Made by a program: the position numbers and the translations under genes. From contig JAAELL010000568.1 of the NCBI GenBank assembly GCA_024226735.1, forward strand, positions 1-62,385: a stretch of DNA of 62,385 bases, in the 5' to 3' direction. This DNA is from a bacterium (GTDB lineage Bacteria; Planctomycetota; UBA1135; GCA-002686595). The notes beneath the pieces are model-generated. The model worked only from the letters and a program-made list of their open reading frames with translations. It did no database searches and was not told where the DNA came from. Shown in pieces: positions 44,198 through 53,653 of this stretch (position 1 is the first letter of the stretch; each line of letters starts with the position of its first letter).

Positions 44198-47100
44198 CGC
44201 TCCCCCTCCGGCTCGTGCTCTTCGACCTCCGCGAGCAGGGCCTCGACGTCTTCGGGCGACATCCCCTCGAGGTCTGCGAGGAGCGCGTCGGCGGGGCCGT
44301 CGTCGCCCGTCTCGGCGTCCGTCTCGGGGCCGCGCTGGCGCGCGACGACGGCAGCCAGCCCGGCGACCGTCGGCGCGTCGAAGACGGCCCGCAGGGGGAG
44401 CTCGACCCCGAGCTCATCGCGCACGCGCGAGACGAGGCGCGTCGCGAGCAGCGAGTGCCCGCCCAGGTGGGCAAAGAAGTCGTCGCGCCGGCCGACCGCT
44501 TCCACCCCCAGCAGCTCGCGGAAGTGCTGCGCGAGCTTCTCCTCGACGGGGCCCCGCGGTGCCGCCGAAGGCGTGTGCTCGTGGGGTTCGAAGTCCAGCT
44601 CGAGCAGCTGCCGCCGGTCGCACTTGCCGCTCGGCGTCTTGGGCATCGCGTCGATCCACACGACCGACGCGGGCACGAGGAATGCGGGGAGGACGCGCGT
44701 CAAGGAGTCGAGCAGGCTGGCGGAGTCACGGCTCTCGCCGTCCGGTACGACGTAGGCGACGAGGCGCGCGTCGCCCGGGAGCACTTCGCGTGCTAGCACA
44801 GCGGACTCGGACACCGCCGGATGTCGATCGATCCACGCCTGAACTTCGCGCGGCTCGATGCGGAAGCCGCGCAGGTTGATCTGATCGTCCCGCCGACCGA
44901 CGAGGGTGATCGATCCATCGCTCGTGTGGCGCGCGAGGTCGCCGGTGTCGTAGAGACGGGCACCCGGCGTCTCGCTGAACGGATGCCGGACGAAACGCTC
45001 CTCGGTCAGTCCGCCCCCTTGGACGTAGCCACGCGCGAGGCACGCGCCGCCGAAGTAGAGCCGACCGACGACACCGATCGGCACCGGCTCGAGTTGCTCG
45101 TCGAGGACGTACGCTTCGGTGTTGGCGATCGGTCGACCGATCGGCACGCAATCGGTCGGCGTGCCCTCCAGAGCCGGATCGAAGATCGTGGCGTCCCAGA
45201 GCTCCGAGGCCCCGTAGACGTTGAACAGCGTCGCGTCCGGCGCCGCGGCGGCGAAGCGCCGGTACAGCTCGGGGGTCAGCGGTTCACCGCCGCTCGACCA
45301 GAAGCGCAGCGCCGGCAGGCGCGCACCGAGGTCCGGACAGGCGTCGAGCATCATCTCCAGGAACGAGGGCACGAACCACATGCGCGTGACTCCGTGGCGG
45401 GCGAGCAGCCGGGCGAGCTCGGCTGGCTCGCGCGCGGTGCGCTCCGTCGCGATGACGGTCGGTACGCCCTGGAGCAGGCAGCCGAGCAGCTCCCAGAAGG
45501 AGTCCACGAAGTTGAGCGGCGTGCGCATGATCCCGACCTCGTCCGGAACGAACGGGTAGCAGCGCCACATCCAGTCGAGCCGGTTCAGGATCGGGCGGTG
45601 TTCGACCGCGACGCCCTTGGGGACGCCGGTCGATCCGGAGGTGTAAAGGACGTAGGCCAGGTCCCCGGGTTTCGCGTGTGGCGTGGGCGCGGTCGCGCTC
45701 GCGCCCGCGATCGCCGCCGCCTCGGCGTCGAGGTCGATCGTCGTGACGCCCGCGCCCAGTGGCCTTGGCGTGCCACACGTGAGGACGAGCTCGGCGCCGG
45801 AGTCCTTCAGCATGTGCTCCAGGCGCTGCGGCGGGTACGCCGGGTCGAGCGGCAGGTACGCGGCCCGCGCCTTGAGGATCCCCAGAAACGCCACGACCGC
45901 GGCGATCGAGCGTTCGATGCACACGCCGACGATGGTGCCGCGCTCGACCCCGCGCCCGATCAGGTGGTGCGCCAGACGGCTCGAGCGTTCGTCGATCTCG
46001 GCCAGGGAGATCTCGATCCCGTCTTCGACGAACGCCGTCGCGTCCGGAGTGATCGCAGCGCGTTCGCCGAGAAGCTGCATGAGCGGCTTGACATCGAAGC
46101 CCGGCGCCGCGGTCGCGTTCCACTCGAAGAGGACGCGCTGGCGCTCCTCGGCGGACAGGAGCGAGAGGTCGCCCACGCGTACGCCGCTGGCCTCGTTCGG
46201 ATCCACCCTGTCGGGCAGGCGGCTGAGCAGCGTCTCGACGTGGCGGGACATCGCTTCGATCGTCTCGGGGTCGAAGCGTCGCTCGTTGTAGAGGAACTTG
46301 ACGCGCAGCTCGTCCTCGGGAAGGACGACGACCGTCAGATCGACGTCGGTGCGGCCGAGATAGAAGGGCTCCTGATGCGCGGTCGACGATGCCGCCTGGG
46401 CGGCGGGGAAGTTCTCGAAGACGACTACGCTGTCGTAGGGTTTGGTGCGCGCCGGCAGCTCGCTCCATTGCTGTAGCTGGAGGGGGGAGACGTACTGGAA
46501 CCGATCCGCGCGGCGCTGGCTCGCCTGGAGCTCCTCGAGCCACCCGATCAGCGGCGCGTCCGCGTCCACCTCGACCCGCACTGGGAGCGTGTTGATGAAG
46601 AGCCCGATCATGTGCTCGATCCCGGCGAGCTCGGGGGGGCGACCCGACACGACGCTTCCGAAGAGCACGTCGCTGCTGTGGCCGTACCGGGCGAGCAGGA
46701 TCGCCCACGCACCCTGGACGAGCGTGTTGAGCGTCAGGCGGTTCTCGCGCGCGAACCGGCGCAGCGCGTCCGACTGCGCCCGGGAGAGGCGCAGGACGGA
46801 CTGACCCTCGTTTCCATCAGGCGCGCTGGCGCCGCGCGGTCTGCCGACGCCGATCGCCGTCGGCGTCGTTACGCCACGCAGCCTCTCGGTCCAGAAGCGC
46901 TCGGCCGCCGCCGCGTCTTGCTCTTGGAGCCAGCCGACGTAGTCGCTGAACGGGCGTCGTTCGCGCGGCGTGTAGGACTCTCGCGCGGTCTTCGCGCGAT
47001 AGCGTTCGAGCAGCTCGGCGAGCAGGAGCTGCCCGCTCCAGCCATCGAGCAGGAGGTGGTGGAAGTGCCAGACGAACAGGCTCTCGGTTGGCGAGCAGCG

Positions 47101-47499
47101 GATGAGGGACAGGCGCATCAGCGGCGGTGTCTCGAGGTCGAAGCCGGCGCGCCGCGTCTCGAGCAGGTACTCGTGCAGCATGCGCTCGCGCTGCGCACCG
47201 TCCGCCTCGCTCCAGTCGATCCGCTCGATTCCGAGGCGCACGTCCTTGCGCACGACCTGGACCGGCTTCTCCATGTCGCCCCAGAAGAACGACGATCGCA
47301 GCACGGGCGTCTCGTCGACGATCGCCTGCCAGGCGCTCTCGAATGCGGCGACGTCCAGCTCGCTGCCGAGGCGGATCACCTGCTGTTCGAAGAATACGCC
47401 CGACGTGGGCGCGAGGAGCGACTGGAACAGCATCCCCTGCTGCATCGGCGAGAGCTCGTAGATGTCCTCGATGTCCGAGAGCTGTTGCGAGTCGCTCAC
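44194..47499 (-). CDS. NRPS module C-A-PCP (second protein), atypical A-domain pocket
   Basis: An 1101-aa single-module NRPS. The C domain (about 12-440) has HFHHLLLDGWS, intact. The A domain (about 460-960) has YTSGSTGVPKG and YDTGDL, but the pocket is unusual: the residue aligned to Asp235 of PheA is Val followed by Asp (FVDSFWE), and A5 reads NVYGASELW rather than NxYGPTE. A shifted Val-Asp is the pattern reported for beta-alanine and related beta-amino acid A domains, so a beta-amino acid substrate is suggested, not proved. The PCP has LGGHSLL. The acidic C-terminus (SPEDVEALLAEVEEHEPEG) may dock to the basic N-terminus of the next protein. GTG start. Confidence 0.93.
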   Translation of the reverse strand: MSDSQQLSDIEDIYELSPMQQGMLFQSLLAPTSGVFFEQQVIRLGSELDVAAFESAWQAIVDETPVLRSSFFWGDMEKPVQVVRKDVRLGIERIDWSEADGAQRERMLHEYLLETRRAGFDLETPPLMRLSLIRCSPTESLFVWHFHHLLLDGWSGQLLLAELLERYRAKTARESYTPRERRPFSDYVGWLQEQDAAAAERFWTERLRGVTTPTAIGVGRPRGASAPDGNEGQSVLRLSRAQSDALRRFARENRLTLNTLVQGAWAILLARYGHSSDVLFGSVVSGRPPELAGIEHMIGLFINTLPVRVEVDADAPLIGWLEELQASQRRADRFQYVSPLQLQQWSELPARTKPYDSVVVFENFPAAQAASSTAHQEPFYLGRTDVDLTVVVLPEDELRVKFLYNERRFDPETIEAMSRHVETLLSRLPDRVDPNEASGVRVGDLSLLSAEERQRVLFEWNATAAPGFDVKPLMQLLGERAAITPDATAFVEDGIEISLAEIDERSSRLAHHLIGRGVERGTIVGVCIERSIAAVVAFLGILKARAAYLPLDPAYPPQRLEHMLKDSGAELVLTCGTPRPLGAGVTTIDLDAEAAAIAGASATAPTPHAKPGDLAYVLYTSGSTGVPKGVAVEHRPILNRLDWMWRCYPFVPDEVGIMRTPLNFVDSFWELLGCLLQGVPTVIATERTAREPAELARLLARHGVTRMWFVPSFLEMMLDACPDLGARLPALRFWSSGGEPLTPELYRRFAAAAPDATLFNVYGASELWDATIFDPALEGTPTDCVPIGRPIANTEAYVLDEQLEPVPIGVVGRLYFGGACLARGYVQGGGLTEERFVRHPFSETPGARLYDTGDLARHTSDGSITLVGRRDDQINLRGFRIEPREVQAWIDRHPAVSESAVLAREVLPGDARLVAYVVPDGESRDSASLLDSLTRVLPAFLVPASVVWIDAMPKTPSGKCDRRQLLELDFEPHEHTPSAAPRGPVEEKLAQHFRELLGVEAVGRRDDFFAHLGGHSLLATRLVSRVRDELGVELPLRAVFDAPTVAGLAAVVARQRGPETDAETGDDGPADALLADLEGMSPEDVEALLAEVEEHEPEGER

Positions 47500-47500
47500 G

Positions 47501-50500
47501 TCAGGCGTCCCCCTTGCCCTTCTTGCCCAGGCGCTCGATGAGCTTGCCGAAGTCGCGCTGGTTCAGGCGGGCACGCCCGAAGTCGGAGGCGGTGACCTGG
47601 CGTTCCTTCACGGTGCGTCCGAGCTGGGCGAGCTCGCGCAGCGTCGCTGTGAAGTCGGCGCAGAGCCGCTCGATCGTCTCGGGCCGGTGCAGCTGCGTGC
47701 CGTAGTCGAAGTGGACGGTCAGGCGGCCGTGCGACGCGTAGCCGTTGAGCTCGAGCTTGTGGAGCCGCCGGGCGCGCGGGCTGCGCGTCGCACCGACCGC
47801 GCGCGGATCGCCCGGAACCGACCCGCTCATGCCCTCGAGGCGACCGAACCGACCCAGGTAGTTGAAGGCGATCTCCGGTGCCGCCAGTCCCGCCAGGGTC
47901 GCGCGCACTTCGGCATCGTCGCAGAGGTAGCGCAGCATGCCGAAGGAGAGCCCGCGGTTCGGGATTGCGCGCAGCTGCTCCTTGATCGACTTGAGCAGCT
48001 CTTCGGCGCTACCGGTGGGGGCGTCGAGGCGGATGGGGGCGATGCTCGTGAACCACCCGACCGTGCGCGAGAGGTCGACCTCGTCGAACAGGTCCTCGCG
48101 GCCGTGACCTTCGACGTCGACGAGCACCGCCGAGCTGTTGGTCCAGCGCGTGACGGCGCGCGCGAGCGCGGCGAGTAGCACGTCGTCGACGCGCGTGGTG
48201 AAGAGCTTGGGGAGCTTGGTGAGCAGCTGCTCCGTGTCGGCTTCATCGAGCTCCGCGGTCACGGTTGCCATGGCACCGACGGAGTTCTCGCCGTCCGTGA
48301 AGTCGATCGGCAGCGCGGCCGGCGGCGCGGCGTGCATCGACTCCCAGAAGGCAACTTCGCGGCGCAGGTCCGCGCCTGCCGCGCGCTTCGACAGGAGCTC
48401 CGACCAGCGGCGGAACGACGTGGTCTTGGTGGGGAGCTCGACCGCTTCGGCGCCAGCGAGCTGACCGTAGACGCGCGTCAGGTCCTCGAGCAGGACGCGC
48501 CAGGAGACCGCGTCGACGACGAGGTGGTGGATCACGAGCAAGAGCTGGCCCGGACGTCCGGCGCCGGGCTCGACGAGGAGCGCGCGCAAGAGCGGACCGT
48601 CGGTCAGATCGAGCGCGGCGTGCGTGGCGTCGATCGCCTCGGCGATCTCTCGCTCGCGCTCGGCCGTGGTGCTCCCGCGCGGTGCGAGCGACTCGAGCGC
48701 GAAGCCTCCTCCCGGCGCGGCGGACACCTGCCGCCAGGCGCCGTCCGGCGCGTCGAAGCGCAGGCGCAGGGCGTCGTGGTGTTCGACCAGATGGCGCAGA
48801 GCCCCTTCGAGCGGCTCCCGGGCGAGCGGCGTCTGGAGGTCGAGGCGCAGCGCTTGATTGAAGTGCTGCGGGTCGGCGAGGCGCTGATCGAAGAACCAGT
48901 GCTGGATGGGCGTGAGCGGCACATCACCGACCACCGGGCCCTGTTCCGCCGTGCCGGCCTCGGTCGGCACGCAGACCGCGGCGAGCTCCGCGATCGTTTG
49001 GCGCTCGAACAGGTCCCTTGGCCGGATCTCGAGCCCCGCATCCCGCGCCCGCGCGACGATCTGGATGCCGAGGATCGAGTCACCGCCAAGCTCGAAGAAG
49101 TTGTCGTGCGTGCCGACCCGGTCGACGCCGAGCACTTCCGCCCAGAGCTCGGCGAGCTTCTTCTCGACCTCGATCGACGGGGGCGCGTACTCGCGGCCGA
49201 GATCGGGGCGAGCGCGTCCGGGAGCGGGCAGCTTCGAGCGGTCGACCTTGCCGCTCGTGGTGTGTGGGATCCGGTCGAGCAGGACGTATTGCGACGGCAC
49301 CATGAAGCTCGGCAGCCGGGCCGCGAGGTGCTCGCGGATGCGCGGCACCATCTTGCGCAGGAAGCTGCCGCGACCGGGCGTGTTCGCGTAGTGGCTCCAG
49401 GGTCTCACGCCGGCGTCCGGCACGGCGGGAAGCGGGGCGCTCTCGCCCGCGCGGCGCAACACGGCGTCGAAGGTGCCCGGGCCGCCGCTCCATGACTCGT
49501 ACAGCTCGGCCTCGAAGCCCTCGCCGTGGGCCATCGCGACGAACGCCTCGGGCTCGATGCCGCCGCGGTCCGCGTCGGCATGCGCCCGCAGGTCACCGGC
49601 GGTGCCGTCCTCGCCGAGTGCGCCCACGGTGTCCAGACCACCCAGACCACCCAGACCACCCAGACCACCCAGTGCGGCCCGGGCGGCGAGCGCGACGCCG
49701 AGGCGGCTCGAGGGGATGGCGGTGACGTGCATGGCGCCGCTCGGCATCTCGTGCAGCAGGCCGCGCAGGTCCTCGACCGACGATGGATCGCGTGCTCCGT
49801 CGACCAGCGCGAGGGCCGTGGCCGGGCCCGTGGCCGTGGCCTGGCCCGGTACGGTCCCGACGTGCAGCACGACGTCGTAGCGGAACGACGTCAGCTCGCT
49901 CCGGTGCCGGCCGCGCTTGAGCAGGACCTCGACCGCTCGGATGTCCGGCAGCTCGCGACGCAGTGCGGGGAAGAACGCGGGGTCGACGACGAGCTCCTGC
50001 TCGAGCATCAGTCGCCGCTGGATGCGCTCTTCGAGCTCGCGCAGGGGGAGGCTGGCGTCGGCACGCTCCAGCTCGACCGAGGCTGCGAACGTCTCGAGCA
50101 GCGGCAGGCTGCGCAGGTCGCCGAGGAAGATGCGTCCGCGGTCAGCGAGGACCTCGACGGCGCCCGCGAGCACCTCGCGCAGGTAGTCGATGCTCGGGAA
50201 GTACTGCGCGACGGAGTTCAGGACGACGACGTCGAACGCACCGGACTCGAAGCTGCTGAAGTCCCTGGCTTCGCGCTCCAGGAGCCGGATGCGTCGCATC
50301 GCGTCGGGCACGTGGCCGCGGTGGCGATCGACGTATGCGAGCGCTTCGCCCGAGAAATCGGTGCCCGTGTAGGACTCACAATGCGGCGCGATCGGGAACA
50401 GGAGCAGGCCCGACCCGCAGCCGATCTCGAGGACGTGGCGTGGCTCGAGGGCCAAGATGCGCGCGACGCCGTGGTCCACCCATTCGCGCATCGCGAGCGC

Positions 50501-53500
50501 GGGTAGTGGGGTATCGGTGTAGCTGCTGTTCCAGCCGGAGATGTTGAAGGTCGGATCGCTCGCCTCGGCGTTCTGGCCGTACGTGTCGTCGTAGACGCGA
50601 TGCCAGTGCGAGACTTGCTCGGACGCGAGCTCGCGGGCAACGTCCTCGTCCACGTCGGCGAAGTCGTGTCGTGGAGTGACGTAAGCGACCAGGCGTTTGT
50701 CGCCCGGCTGGTCCTCACGGACGGCGACGGCGGCCTCCTGCAGGCTCGCGAGGTCCGCTAGCACGGTCTCGATCTCTTCCAGCTCGATCCGGAAGCCGCG
50801 CACCTTGACTTGATGGTCGCGTCGCCCGAGGAACTCGAGTTGTCCGTCGGCGCGGTAGCGCACCACGTCCCCGGTCCTGTAGAGGCGCTCGGCGGCGGCG
50901 CCGTCCACCGTGATCGGGGCGAAGCGCTCCGCGGTCAGGCGCGGGCGGTTCAGGTAGCCGCGCGCGAGCCCGACACCGCCGACGTGGAGCTCTCCGGGAA
51001 CGCCCAGCGGCACGGGCCGACCGGCGCCGTCCAGCACGTAGGCCGACGTGTTGGCGACCGGTCGCCCGATCAACGGCTTGCCGCCGCCCGGCTCACACTC
51101 GGACCAGGTGGCCCAGATCGTCGTCTCGGTCGGGCCGTAGAGATTGAAGAAACGGCGCCCCGGTGCCCAGCGTTCGACGAGCTGCGCGGGACACGCCTCT
51201 CCGGCCACCGTGATCGTGCGCAGCTCGGGGAGGGACTCGTGCGGCAGCGCCGCCAGCGCGGAGGGCGGAAGCGTCGCGATCGTGACGGCGCTTCGGCGCA
51301 TCAGCTCGACGAGCGCGGGTCCAGGCAGGAGCGCTTGTGCGGGCGCGAGACACAGCGTTCCTCCGGCGCCGAGCGCCATGCTGATCTCGAAGATCGACGC
51401 GTCGAAGCTGAGCGCCGCGAACTGCAGGACGCAGCTCCGCGGGCCGGCTCCGAAGACGCGCTGTTGGGCGGCGGCGACGTTGCACAGTCCGCGATGCTCG
51501 ACCATCACGCCCTTGGGGCGGCCCGTCGAGCCGGAGGTGTAGATCACGTAGGCGAGGTCGGACGGCCCGACCGTACGCGCGGCGCCGGTGTGAATAGTGC
51601 CCGGGTCCGCGGCCGGCTCGGCCTCGATCGCGTCGATGCGCACGGGCTCGGGCAGGGTGGCCGCGGGCAGCGTCGCGAAGCTCGACTCGAGGAGCGCATC
51701 GGTCGTGATCAACAGCGGCGCCGCGGTGTCCTCGAGCACGAACCGCAGCCGCTCCGGCGGGTAGTCCGGATCGAGCGGCACGTACGCGCCACCGGCCTTG
51801 AGCACGGCGAGCAGCGCGACGATCATCTCGGGTGACCGCTCGAGGCAGATCAGGACCAGCACGTTCGGCTCGACGCCGTGCTCGCGCAGGTGGCGAGCCA
51901 CGGCTGCGCTGCGCTGGTCGAGCTCGCCGTACGACAACCGCTCGTCCATCCAGTGCAGGGCCGTTGCTTCCGGGGTGCGTCGCGCGTGGGCCTCGAAGAG
52001 CTGGTGGAAGCAGGCGCCGTCGTCGTAGCTCGCGCGCGTGCGGTTCCAGTCGACGAGGACGCGCTGACGCTCGTGCTCGTCCTCCAGGACGAGATCGGCC
52101 AGGGCCAGGTCGGGCTGACGCGCTGCGTTGCGCAAGAGGCGCACGAAGTGTTCGCCGAAGCGCCGAATCGTCTCGGTGTCGAACAGCGCCGTGCTGTACT
52201 CGAGACCACCTCCGATCCCGGCACGGTTCTCCCACAGGTGCATGGCCAGGTCGAAGATCGAGGTCCCGCGCTGGATGTCCGGCAGGGACTGGTCGCCGCC
52301 GATCTCGCCGCCACGCTGCGCACCGCGTTCGACGTCCCAGGCCGTCTGCAGGACGAAGCCGATCTGGAAGAGCGGGTTGCGGCTCGGGTCGCGGTCCGGC
52401 GCCAGCTCCTCGACCAGCTTCTCGAAGGGGACGTCCTGGTGCGCGAAGGCATCGATCACCGTGCGGCGCGTGCGTCCGACAACGTCACGGAAGCTGGGCG
52501 TGCCGGACAGATCGCCGCGCATCACCAGCGTGTTGACGAAGAAGCCGATCAAACCCTCGAGGTCGCGGTGCGTGCGGTTGGCGATCGGGGAGCCGACGAC
52601 GACGTCGTCCTGGCTCGTGTAGCGGGCGAGCAACGCGTGGAACCCCGCGAGGAGGACCATGTAGAGCGTCGCACCTGTTTCCTTGGCGAGGTCTCTGAGG
52701 CGTTCGACGACGTCGTCGGGGATCTCGATGTTCTGCACCGAGCCCTCGTAGTCCGGCGTCGACCCGCGCGGCCGATCCGGAACGAGCTGGACCGGCTGCA
52801 GGTCCGCGAGCTGCCCGCGCCAATACTGGAGCTCGCGCTCGAGCCGCGCCCCCTGCAGTCGCTCGCGTTGCCAGCACGCGAAGTCGGCGTACTGGATCGG
52901 TAGGTCCGGGAGCGAGGCCGCCCGGCCTTCGAGCGCCGCGGAGTAGAGCTCGCCCAGCTCGCGCGACAGAACGCCCATCGACCAGCCGTCGGTGACGATG
53001 TGGTGCAGCGTCAAGAGGAGCCAGTGCTCGGTGGCCGTGAGCCGCAGCAGGCTCGCGCGCAGGACGGGTCCCGTCCCGAGGTTGAACGGCTTGCGGGCTT
53101 CGAGGTTCGCGAGGCGTTCCGCCTCGGCGCGCCGCGTGTGCGCGGGGTGCGACTCGAGGTCGATGAGGGGCAGGGGGACGGTGAGCTCCTCGGCGATGGC
53201 CTGCACCGGAAGCTCGCCGGTGGTCGGGAACGAGGTGCGCAGGGCCTCGTGACGCTTCACCAGCTCGGCCAGGCTGCGGCCGATCGCCTGTGGGTTGACG
53301 GGCCCCTCGATGCGCATCACCGCTGGCACGTTGTAGAACGGATTGCCCGGAGCGAGCTGGTCCATGAACCAGAGTCGCTGTTGCGCGTGCGAGAGCGGCG
53401 CGGGCTCGGTGGGATCGCGACGGGGGATTCGGTCCTGGACGTCCACCGGATCAGCAGCGAGCCCCGCCGCCGCCAGCCGCTTCGCGAGCAGGGCTTGGCG

Positions 53501-53554
53501 CTCCGGGGACAGATTCAGACCGGCCTGCGGTCTATCGGACTGCTGTTGGCTCAC
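47501..53554 (-). CDS. NRPS module C-A-MT-PCP-E (first protein)
   Basis: A 2017-aa NRPS. The C domain (about 50-480) has HHIVTDGWS. The A domain (about 510-960) has YTSGSTGRPKG, NLYGPTETT and YRTGDVV. A methyltransferase (about 980-1270) is inserted between A8 and A10, with the SAM motif VLEIGCGSG; A10 (TTSGKVD) follows near 1480. The PCP has LGGDSIL. A C-terminal epimerase domain has PLTPIQ, HHLVVDAVSW, VEGHGRE and FNYLG. Predicted unit: an N-methyl D-amino acid, residue identity unclear. The A pocket reads roughly D-A-F-T-T-A-L-I-W, unlike standard codes. A C domain at the start implies an upstream acyl or aminoacyl donor. GTG start; 100 bp after the helical gene. Confidence 0.93.
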   Translation of the reverse strand: MSQQQSDRPQAGLNLSPERQALLAKRLAAAGLAADPVDVQDRIPRRDPTEPAPLSHAQQRLWFMDQLAPGNPFYNVPAVMRIEGPVNPQAIGRSLAELVKRHEALRTSFPTTGELPVQAIAEELTVPLPLIDLESHPAHTRRAEAERLANLEARKPFNLGTGPVLRASLLRLTATEHWLLLTLHHIVTDGWSMGVLSRELGELYSAALEGRAASLPDLPIQYADFACWQRERLQGARLERELQYWRGQLADLQPVQLVPDRPRGSTPDYEGSVQNIEIPDDVVERLRDLAKETGATLYMVLLAGFHALLARYTSQDDVVVGSPIANRTHRDLEGLIGFFVNTLVMRGDLSGTPSFRDVVGRTRRTVIDAFAHQDVPFEKLVEELAPDRDPSRNPLFQIGFVLQTAWDVERGAQRGGEIGGDQSLPDIQRGTSIFDLAMHLWENRAGIGGGLEYSTALFDTETIRRFGEHFVRLLRNAARQPDLALADLVLEDEHERQRVLVDWNRTRASYDDGACFHQLFEAHARRTPEATALHWMDERLSYGELDQRSAAVARHLREHGVEPNVLVLICLERSPEMIVALLAVLKAGGAYVPLDPDYPPERLRFVLEDTAAPLLITTDALLESSFATLPAATLPEPVRIDAIEAEPAADPGTIHTGAARTVGPSDLAYVIYTSGSTGRPKGVMVEHRGLCNVAAAQQRVFGAGPRSCVLQFAALSFDASIFEISMALGAGGTLCLAPAQALLPGPALVELMRRSAVTIATLPPSALAALPHESLPELRTITVAGEACPAQLVERWAPGRRFFNLYGPTETTIWATWSECEPGGGKPLIGRPVANTSAYVLDGAGRPVPLGVPGELHVGGVGLARGYLNRPRLTAERFAPITVDGAAAERLYRTGDVVRYRADGQLEFLGRRDHQVKVRGFRIELEEIETVLADLASLQEAAVAVREDQPGDKRLVAYVTPRHDFADVDEDVARELASEQVSHWHRVYDDTYGQNAEASDPTFNISGWNSSYTDTPLPALAMREWVDHGVARILALEPRHVLEIGCGSGLLLFPIAPHCESYTGTDFSGEALAYVDRHRGHVPDAMRRIRLLEREARDFSSFESGAFDVVVLNSVAQYFPSIDYLREVLAGAVEVLADRGRIFLGDLRSLPLLETFAASVELERADASLPLRELEERIQRRLMLEQELVVDPAFFPALRRELPDIRAVEVLLKRGRHRSELTSFRYDVVLHVGTVPGQATATGPATALALVDGARDPSSVEDLRGLLHEMPSGAMHVTAIPSSRLGVALAARAALGGLGGLGGLGGLDTVGALGEDGTAGDLRAHADADRGGIEPEAFVAMAHGEGFEAELYESWSGGPGTFDAVLRRAGESAPLPAVPDAGVRPWSHYANTPGRGSFLRKMVPRIREHLAARLPSFMVPSQYVLLDRIPHTTSGKVDRSKLPAPGRARPDLGREYAPPSIEVEKKLAELWAEVLGVDRVGTHDNFFELGGDSILGIQIVARARDAGLEIRPRDLFERQTIAELAAVCVPTEAGTAEQGPVVGDVPLTPIQHWFFDQRLADPQHFNQALRLDLQTPLAREPLEGALRHLVEHHDALRLRFDAPDGAWRQVSAAPGGGFALESLAPRGSTTAEREREIAEAIDATHAALDLTDGPLLRALLVEPGAGRPGQLLLVIHHLVVDAVSWRVLLEDLTRVYGQLAGAEAVELPTKTTSFRRWSELLSKRAAGADLRREVAFWESMHAAPPAALPIDFTDGENSVGAMATVTAELDEADTEQLLTKLPKLFTTRVDDVLLAALARAVTRWTNSSAVLVDVEGHGREDLFDEVDLSRTVGWFTSIAPIRLDAPTGSAEELLKSIKEQLRAIPNRGLSFGMLRYLCDDAEVRATLAGLAAPEIAFNYLGRFGRLEGMSGSVPGDPRAVGATRSPRARRLHKLELNGYASHGRLTVHFDYGTQLHRPETIERLCADFTATLRELAQLGRTVKERQVTASDFGRARLNQRDFGKLIERLGKKGKGDA
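49633..49668. repeat. 9-bp minisatellite encoding Gly-Leu-Gly in the NRPS
   Basis: Four perfect CCAGACCAC units (plus strand) encode a Leu-Gly-Gly run between the methyltransferase and the end of the A domain. This is probably a flexible, length-variable linker. Confidence 0.85.
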
Positions 53555-53653
53555 GTGGGGAGGCGTGACCGCGGCGCGCAGGGGCCCCTGTCGAGGCGGC
53601 GCCGTCGAGTCCCACCCGACTCCTCTTGGGGCAGGCGTTCGAGCTGGCGGCGC

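Noticed and set aside
42818..44755. Long open frames antisense to the NRPS genes (for example 645 aa on the plus strand)
   Set aside because: High GC keeps antisense frames open; they are Arg/Ala-rich with no recognisable domain, while the minus-strand NRPS domains are unambiguous.
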